This document shows, piece after piece, positions 16,510-21,014 of a stretch of DNA of 21,014 bases. The notes under the pieces were generated by a model. The model was not told the origin of the DNA. It did no database searches and saw only the letters and a program-made list of their open reading frames with translations. This DNA is from Clostridiaceae bacterium. GTDB lineage: Bacteria; Bacillota; Clostridia; Saccharofermentanales; Fastidiosipilaceae. Location: positions 1-21,014 of the forward strand of contig JAAZJE010000106.1 in the NCBI GenBank assembly GCA_012800515.1, given 5' to 3'. Both the position numbers and the translations under genes were made by a program. Positions within the stretch are counted from its first letter, which is position 1; each line of letters opens with the position of its first letter.

Positions 16510-16998
16510 ATGATAATTGATCACATTGCGAATCGTGCGGTTTACGCGGAGTTGGATTCCAACGTTAAGGCGGCACTGGACTTCCTGAGTTCGACCGATT
16601 TTACGGTGCTCGAGTCCGGGCGGCATGAACTGCCGGAGGCGAACGGGTACTTTATGGTGCAGCGGTATGAGACGCGGGCGGCGGATCAGGCGGCTTACGA
16701 GTCGCATCGGCGTTTTATCGACATTCAGTACGTTGCTTGCGGACGCGAGAGGATTCTTTGGCGGCCGATTTCCGAGCTGAAGGTCACGCACGAGTACGAT
16801 GAAGCCGGTGACTACGCACTTTATGCGTCGGAGGGAATCGGTGAGCATGCCGAGTTGGCTATGGCGCCGGGGTACTTCGCGATTTTCTACCCCGAAGACG
16901 GGCACGCCCCCGGACTGAATCCTTCCGTTGGTCAAACCGCAGGTTCACCCGGTGTTGAGTCGATGCTCAAGATTGTGGTTAAGCTACCGGTACGTTAA
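16510..16998 (+). CDS. YhcH/YjgK/YiaL (DUF386) family protein
   Basis: This is a small cupin-like protein of the family that includes YhcH and the beta subunit of evolved beta-galactosidase; members are linked to sugar or sialic-acid handling, but the reaction is not well fixed. The 162 residues carry the conserved ESHRRFIDIQY (64-74, H66, D71), a second metal-type motif YPEDGHAPGL (127-136, H132) and the closing KIVVKLP. The gene starts 1 nt after the kinase stop, with GGAGGG 7 nt upstream, so it is translated with the two-component system. A sugar-type enzyme at the end of this operon is a mild hint at a cell-envelope sugar role. Confidence 0.88.
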   Translation: MIIDHIANRAVYAELDSNVKAALDFLSSTDFTVLESGRHELPEANGYFMVQRYETRAADQAAYESHRRFIDIQYVACGRERILWRPISELKVTHEYDEAGDYALYASEGIGEHAELAMAPGYFAIFYPEDGHAPGLNPSVGQTAGSPGVESMLKIVVKLPVR

Positions 16999-17085
16999 AG
17001 CATCCTTGAAGTATATTCCTAAGGTGTCGGGCGAGATGTCGGGCGTTTGCGGCATGCAAGTCGGAACTGCCAGGCGTATGTATCT

Positions 17086-17123
17086 GCGCAAGTAACCGTA
17101 AGTTAATTTGCGGTTACTTGCGC
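17086..17123. terminator. 13-bp perfect hairpin between convergent genes
   Basis: GCGCAAGTAACCG (17086-17098) pairs perfectly with CGGTTACTTGCGC (17111-17123) around a 12-nt loop. It lies between the YhcH gene and the convergent Cys-rich membrane protein gene, 8 nt past the latter's stop. Neither side has a T-run, so it may be a bidirectional transcript end or mRNA-stabilising stem rather than a classical intrinsic terminator. The preceding 16999-17085 has only two copies of TGTCGGGCG. Confidence 0.5.
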
Positions 17124-17130
17124 CGTAGAT

Positions 17131-17439
17131 TTACTTTTGCTCAGTTTCAGCTATTGTTTCGGACAGCGTCGCTGTAGCTGTTGCTTCTTTAGGCGGCGTG
17201 ATTACAGTTGCCGCTTCGGGCGGTACGGTCACAGGCTCTGTTTCGAGTGGCGCGACAGCACCCGGTACTTCACTGCTACATCTCCCGAACAGAGGGCAGC
17301 TCGCACAGGTATAACTGTTACAGGCATTTTTTCCATGCCTGTGCTTTCGCACCATGCTGACAATTATTGAAATCACAAGCGCGGCAAGCCCGAGGCTGAT
17401 AAGTAATGTCGCTGAATTTTCAATTAACCAATTCCACAT
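17131..17439 (-). CDS. FeoB-associated Cys-rich membrane protein-like
   Basis: A 102-residue protein with one N-terminal transmembrane helix (about 8-30), a basic patch RKHRHGK, and four cysteines C40, C45, C48 and C54. This plan matches the small proteins usually encoded directly after feoB and thought to assist ferrous iron uptake. The Thr/Ala/Glu/Pro-rich tail (60-102) is longer than in most members. The ribosome site is weak. The feoB end in this window is on the same strand but 3 kb upstream, so the two are not in one transcript here. Assignment rests on architecture, not on a strong motif. Confidence 0.6.
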   Translation of the reverse strand: MWNWLIENSATLLISLGLAALVISIIVSMVRKHRHGKNACNSYTCASCPLFGRCSSEVPGAVAPLETEPVTVPPEAATVITPPKEATATATLSETIAETEQK

Positions 17440-17558
17440 TTCTTTCGTTTTTTAACCGGTGCGCCTTATCGGCCTATCCCAATATCTATTGAGTCATACC
17501 TTTCACACTTTTTCTGCTAGCATTTACTAACAACCTATAAAAATTTTATTCGCGCGCT

Positions 17559-17813
17559 CCCAAAAAGTCAAGAACACCATGCTACGGCCTCTCTTTTTCA
17601 CGTTCCGCATTCCGCCCTCTACATCCTACTTTCTGTTTCCAGCTCTTAATCCAAAAAATCAACTTCGACACTTTGTTCATGCGCTGAAACTGAAAAATCG
17701 ATCGGAGAAGCCCAGATGACATGCCTTTAGACCTCGGCACACTCACCATTAAATCCCTCTCTGCCAAAAAAACAATCTCGATACCTTGCTCACGTACCGG
17801 GATTGAAAATCGG
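17559..17813. repeat. Degenerate palindromic repeats, first cluster
   Basis: Copies at 17651-17705 and 17763-17813, and a partial one at 17559-17580, share CCAAAAA(A/T)TCAA at one end and TTGAAAAATCGG-like sequence at the other, so each unit of about 55 bp has inverted ends. The two full units are 112 bp apart. Between genes at 17440-17970 I see no other feature apart from GCTTTATAAATA twice (17936-17947, 17953-17964). Confidence 0.5.
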
Positions 17814-17970
17814 GCAAGAAGGTAAGGCAAGCAAACAGGAGGTAAGCGTATAAGCGGGATAAAGATAAATAGACAGGAGACAGTGAGTTGAAAAGCAAGT
17901 TGAACGATGGAGAAGGGTCAGAGGGGCAAACAGTGGCTTTATAAATACGGTCGCTTTATAAATATGGTAA

Positions 17971-18276
17971 ATAGCTAAGGTCGGGAAAAATACGTGCTAC
18001 ACGGGGAGTGGATGGCTTTGTCAGATTGAGGAGAAGACGACGCTTGGGTTTTTTGCTGTCTATGGGAAAATTTGGGATTCTGGACTCGAAGTAACGCAGG
18101 AGAGCAAGCCGATTGCATATATTGAGCGGATTCGACTCTGGACGAATCCACATGGAGTGACGATTTATAACGATGACCTTGTCGAGATGGTGTTGACAAT
18201 TCTTATTGTGATAGATAACTGTGAAGAGTATGAGACCGAAGAATGGTTCTTGTTGTTCGGTGTGCCGAGGAGTTGA
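17971..18276 (+). pseudogene. Possible gene remnant with a LURP-one-like C-terminus
   Basis: This frame is open for 101 codons but has no ATG, GTG or TTG at its beginning, and two stops lie just upstream (17959, 17968). The translation reads like real protein: GFFAVYGKIWDSG, then IAYIERIRLW, then VTIYNDDLVEMVLTILIVID. The last part resembles the final strand and helix of LURP-one/YxjI-related proteins (alternating strand, acidic turn, hydrophobic helix ending in ID). An N-terminal half is missing, so I treat it as a remnant. It may instead be chance coding; the family link is by eye only. Confidence 0.35.
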
Positions 18277-19006
18277 TCTGGGTGGCGAGTTCCAGGGCTT
18301 TCGTTAGCTAAGTGGCGTTGTAGCCTACGTTGGGTGGAGGTGCTTTCGTTGCAGTTTGCGTATTTTTTTTGTTTTCCCTGGCCAAATGTTTAACTGCGGC
18401 ACCTCTACTATGACTTTCTACTATCACACCCCTACTACTCCCAAAAATTCAACCACGCCACCCGGACTTTGTGTCGGAATTGGAAATGCGGCTAGAGAAG
18501 TCGGCGAACTCACCCTGTAGCTCCGGTTTATTTTCTTGAGAGCTCTACTGAGTCCGGAAATTCAACCACGGTACCTTGGCTACATGTCAAGATTGAAAAA
18601 CTGGCTGGGATTTACCGGTACACCCGTTTTAAAGGGTTGTTGCATCTGGGAAGTAAATTTTTAGATGTTGTTTGCGTGTCATAATTGAAAAATTGGCCAG
18701 GAATGAGGAAAAGATACAAAAAGCAGCTATTTAGGTCAGGGTCTATTGGTAAAGATCAGTTGTTAGAGGCGAGGATATGAAACTTGATGCGTAAAACAGG
18801 GATCAAGAGCATTGATTTGAGAACAGGTGTACCGACCAGAGATTAGACATGCAGGTCAAAAGACAGGCAAGGAGAAATTTGATCCGTTGCTAGGCCGAAG
18901 GTGCGTTGTTACCCTAGCGCTATGTCGCTAGTACCGGGATACCCTGATAGCTACGTCCGTCGAACTGATCCGCATAACCGCTGTCCCACCGACACCAGTG
19001 GAGCCG
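18277..19006. other. Gene-free stretch
   Basis: No frame here looks coding. It holds the second repeat cluster (18440-18700) and a small hairpin CTAGCG/CGCTAG (18914-18931) some 75 nt past the end of the DUF559 gene, without a T-run. The remainder shows nothing I can identify. Confidence 0.6.
18440..18700. repeat. Degenerate palindromic repeats, second cluster
   Basis: Units at 18440-18492 and 18553-18604 have the same inverted ends as the cluster at 17559-17813 (CCAAAAATTCAA and TTGAAAAACTGG); a half unit lies at 18675-18699. The two full units are 113 bp apart, close to the 112 bp of the other cluster. Similar half units occur at 121-143, 5455-5480 and 20344-20358. Confidence 0.5.
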
Positions 19007-20134
19007 TCATGCCCACCCAACACCGGCATAACCGCCGCGCTCGCTACCGCCACTGCCGGCGGGGCGTAGCCACCTCCGAGCTCTCGCCTCCTGTGCTGCG
19101 CTCCATTTCCACCGCCAGTCCGCGAACCCCCAGAAAGGCGGCCCCTGAAACAACCGCAACACCAGCGGATAGGAATAACGCACCTGCCGCTCGCGCATAT
19201 CCAGCACCGCCGCATAACGATCAGAATCGCCCGCAACCTCCGGCGCGATCGGCGGCTCCACAAGCAGCTCCTGAATCCGCAATCGCATCTGCCAAAACCG
19301 CGGCGTGCGAATCCGCAAGCGCTTCCGCAACACCTGTGAAAATAAATACAGCGCAAACTGCTCAAAATCCGACGGATCAGACATCTGACTCGTATACATA
19401 TTTACGCACTCAAAGCCCAGGGCGGCAAATTCCATCTGCCGTCGCACATCCTTCATCTGCGCTTCGGCGCTGGCGTGATGCGTCAGACTGTTGTACTCAA
19501 TCACAACTTTGCACTCCTCCAACGCAAAGTCCGCGAACCGCTCCACCGGCTCCTCCCCCCGCCGCGCGTCCCTCACCCCGAACACGAAGCGCCGATTGAA
19601 CCGCAACGCCCTTAAGCCCATCCCGCCCAGCGCGTTCGGCAACGACAGCGCCATAAAGACCAACGCCTCCCGCGGCGAATTGCACCCCGCCTTGGCATAC
19701 TTCAACGCCCGCAGCGCCTTCCTCCTCCCCCGCATCCCTTTGAGCGCCCGCGCACAATCCCGCAACTTCCGCGGCGTCGTCAGCGGCTGCGAATACATCC
19801 CCCGCGGATACGCGCAAAAGTAAATTGCAACCAAAATCGCCAAATGAATATCCAGATCCTTCACGATCTGCAAATACGTCAGCTCCGGCGAAGCCACCAG
19901 TATCCCGCGCTCTTCGTCGCGATAAAAGTACTTCCCGGGCGTCGGAATTCGACAGTAACCGACCCGCTGCCCGCGCCTCCGATAGCGCTGCCTATATTTA
20001 TATACCGTCACATGCGTTAGCCCCTCGAGAAAATCCTCGACACAAACCGCGGCGTCAATAAACGGGACATTCCAGTAGCGCACAGCACTCCAGCCGCTTA
20101 GCACCGCCCCCGGCTTCCAGCTCTCATAAGACAT
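19007..20134 (-). CDS. DUF559/Vsr-like endonuclease-fold protein
   Basis: The 375-residue protein has the two-part plan common in Coriobacteriia and Clostridia: an N-terminal region (about 10-110) resembling the AbiEi-type fold (SGWSAVRYWNVP, ASPELTYLQIVKDL) and a C-terminal DUF559 domain after the linker SPREALVFMALSLP (153-166). The nuclease-type residues are D202 (ADF), E213 (VIEYNS), H219, H220, D229 and R231, in the PD-(D/E)XK-derived pattern. The last 75 residues are basic and aromatic. Its function is unknown; DNA cleavage is possible but unproven. The ATG at 20134 is chosen because a GGGGAGGGG ribosome site lies 4 nt upstream; the ATG at 20176 has none. It has its own promoter and is not in the feoB transcript. 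Confidence 0.75.
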   Translation of the reverse strand: MSYESWKPGAVLSGWSAVRYWNVPFIDAAVCVEDFLEGLTHVTVYKYRQRYRRRGQRVGYCRIPTPGKYFYRDEERGILVASPELTYLQIVKDLDIHLAILVAIYFCAYPRGMYSQPLTTPRKLRDCARALKGMRGRRKALRALKYAKAGCNSPREALVFMALSLPNALGGMGLRALRFNRRFVFGVRDARRGEEPVERFADFALEECKVVIEYNSLTHHASAEAQMKDVRRQMEFAALGFECVNMYTSQMSDPSDFEQFALYLFSQVLRKRLRIRTPRFWQMRLRIQELLVEPPIAPEVAGDSDRYAAVLDMRERQVRYSYPLVLRLFQGPPFWGFADWRWKWSAAQEARARRWLRPAGSGGSERGGYAGVGWA

Positions 20135-20192
20135 AACGCCCCTCCCCTGCAAATTCTGTGAACACAGCATACCCACCGTTGGAACTCTAAAA

Positions 20193-20221
20193 ATTGTATT
20201 TTTTCCGACATTTTCTGTCCT
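20193..20221 (-). promoter_or_regulatory. Promoter of the DUF559 gene
   Basis: On the minus strand AGGACA (20221-20216) and TACAAT (20198-20193) are separated by exactly 17 bp. Transcription would start near 20186, giving a leader of about 50 nt. The -35 box overlaps the first of the 27-bp repeats. Confidence 0.6.
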
Positions 20222-20288
20222 AAGCCGGGGGTTCAGCTAATTTGTCCTAAGCTGGGGGTTCTACTTATTCTTCCTAAGCCGGGGGTTC
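20218..20288 (-). promoter_or_regulatory. Three 27-bp-pitch direct repeats over the DUF559 promoter
   Basis: On the minus strand the 17-bp core GAACCCCCGGCTTAGGA occurs three times (cores 20218-20234, 20245-20261, 20272-20288), with one substitution in the middle copy. Pitch is exactly 27 bp and the 10-bp spacers are unrelated in sequence. The proximal copy covers the -35 box, which is the expected layout for a repressor or activator array. The cores being conserved and the spacers not argues against simple slippage. Confidence 0.7.
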
Positions 20289-20318
20289 CAAGCATGCGCC
20301 TCAACCCGTAATAGCGGT

Positions 20319-20348
20319 AAAAAAAGGGGTTGCCTTGCAGCAACCCCT
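20319..20348 (-). terminator. Intrinsic terminator of feoB
   Basis: On the minus strand AGGGGTTGC (20348-20340) pairs perfectly with GCAACCCCT (20333-20325) around a 6-nt loop and is followed by seven T. It lies about 125 nt past the feoB stop and separates feoB from the DUF559 promoter. Confidence 0.85.
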
Positions 20349-20472
20349 AATTGAAAATTTGGATTACGGCGCTAGAATTAGTCTGCTCAGGACGCGTCAG
20401 CCCCACCCGCGGCGCCGTCCGCAGTCAGCTCGCGCCTCCGTCCGTGGCGCCATTCGCGGCGCCATCCGCGGC

Positions 20473-21014
20473 TCAGCCCGCGTCAACGCGAGCCGGACTC
20501 GGCTTCGACGCGGGTCGGAACAACAGCCACAGGAACACTGCCAGTAGCACGAACGCCACCACCGAACCGAGCACATTCCCCGCTCCGGTGAACAGCATCC
20601 CCAGCTGATACACAATCAGCGAAACCGCATACGCCAGCACCGTCTGATACACAATCGCAAAAGTTGTCCAGCGCCAGTTGTTCATCTCACGGCGAATCGC
20701 CCCGATCGCGGCAAAGCACGGCGCGCACAACAGGTTGAACAACAGGAACGAATAGGCGGACAGCGGCGTAAACACCTCGCGCATCCGCTCCCAGATTTGC
20801 CAACCATTCTCAGCGACATCTTCCATCCCGCCGAACAACACGCCCATCGTACCGACGACATTCTCCTTGGCGATCAGCCCGGTAAAAGCCGCCACCGCGC
20901 TCTGCCAGTTCCCCCAGCCGAGCGGCGCGAACAGGAAACTCACCGCATTCCCGGCCGCGGCCAGCATACTATCCGAACTCTCCACCATACCGAACTTGCC
21001 GTCCACCCAGCCAA
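20473..21014 (-). CDS. feoB: Ferrous iron transporter B, C-terminal part (5' end outside window)
   Basis: FeoB is the GTP-driven membrane transporter for Fe(II), used mainly by anaerobes. Only the last 180 residues are here; the frame stays open to the window edge, so the GTG at 21006 is an internal valine. The conserved gate-domain stretches FLFAPLGWGNW, FTGLIAKENVVGTMG, TPLSAYSFLLFNLLCAPC and FAAIGAIRREMNNW identify it, followed by helices to about 20 residues from the end. The stop TGA at 20473 is followed in frame by fifteen Ala/Gly/Asn/Asp-rich codons and another TGA. Confidence 0.95.
   Translation of the reverse strand, partial: GWVDGKFGMVESSDSMLAAAGNAVSFLFAPLGWGNWQSAVAAFTGLIAKENVVGTMGVLFGGMEDVAENGWQIWERMREVFTPLSAYSFLLFNLLCAPCFAAIGAIRREMNNWRWTTFAIVYQTVLAYAVSLIVYQLGMLFTGAGNVLGSVVAFVLLAVFLWLLFRPASKPSPARVDAG

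Noticed and set aside
17582..17830. 82-codon minus-strand frame
   Set aside because: It is made of two copies of the palindromic repeat read as protein and has no ribosome site.
18901..19599. Open frame on the plus strand opposite the DUF559 gene
   Set aside because: Low-complexity Pro/Ala/Arg translation opposite a conserved domain; a shadow.
20218..20288. Three-unit array considered as a mini-CRISPR
   Set aside because: The core is 17 bp and the spacers 10 bp, far too short, and no cas gene is present.

Overview
The window reads as chromosomal DNA of a low-to-medium GC Gram-positive anaerobe, most likely a member of the Bacillota (Clostridia-like). This is inferred from FeoB with its small Cys-rich partner type, a class A penicillin-binding protein with a Thr/Pro tail, the VTC-DUF4956-CotH cluster common in Clostridia, strong GGAGG-type ribosome binding sites and frequent TTG starts. 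The species cannot be named from the sequence. I saw no tRNA, rRNA or CRISPR array.

Layout, left to right. Bases 1-196 are the end of an intergenic repeat element. Bases 260-3370 (minus strand) hold an ABC exporter: a LolD/MacB-type ATPase followed by a two-part FtsX permease, preceded by four direct repeats that look like an operator. Bases 3594-4973 (minus) hold an AT-rich AAA ATPase fused to a PD-(D/E)XK-like (DUF234) domain. Bases 5140-5604 form a 465-bp non-coding element bounded by 18-bp inverted repeats. Bases 5630-7336 (minus) encode an RlmD/RumA-type 23S rRNA uracil methyltransferase carrying unusual Gly/Asn/Ala-rich insertions. Bases 7643-10687 (plus) encode a class A PBP with a long repeat-rich cytoplasmic head and a Thr/Pro tail.

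The centre (10804-16998, plus) is a probable operon: a VTC-domain polyphosphate-polymerase-like protein, the membrane protein DUF4956, a membrane-anchored CotH-family kinase-like protein, an OmpR-type response regulator, its sensor histidine kinase, and a YhcH/YjgK/YiaL-family protein. VTC, DUF4956 and CotH recur together in Gram-positive genomes, and their joint function is not settled; the two-component system downstream is a natural candidate regulator. Three spacers of this operon each contain their own private tandem repeat (17, 21 and 19 bp).

The right part (17131-21014, minus strand) is sparse. It has a FeoB-associated Cys-rich membrane protein-like gene, about 1.5 kb with no intact gene that carries degenerate palindromic repeats and one apparent gene remnant, a DUF559/Vsr-like endonuclease-fold protein whose promoter overlaps three exact-pitch 27-bp repeats, a clear terminator, and the C-terminal end of feoB running off the right edge. 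The strongest leads for something undescribed are the inverted-repeat element family, the 27-bp and 19-bp repeat arrays next to promoters and starts, and the polyphosphate/kinase operon with its two-component system.
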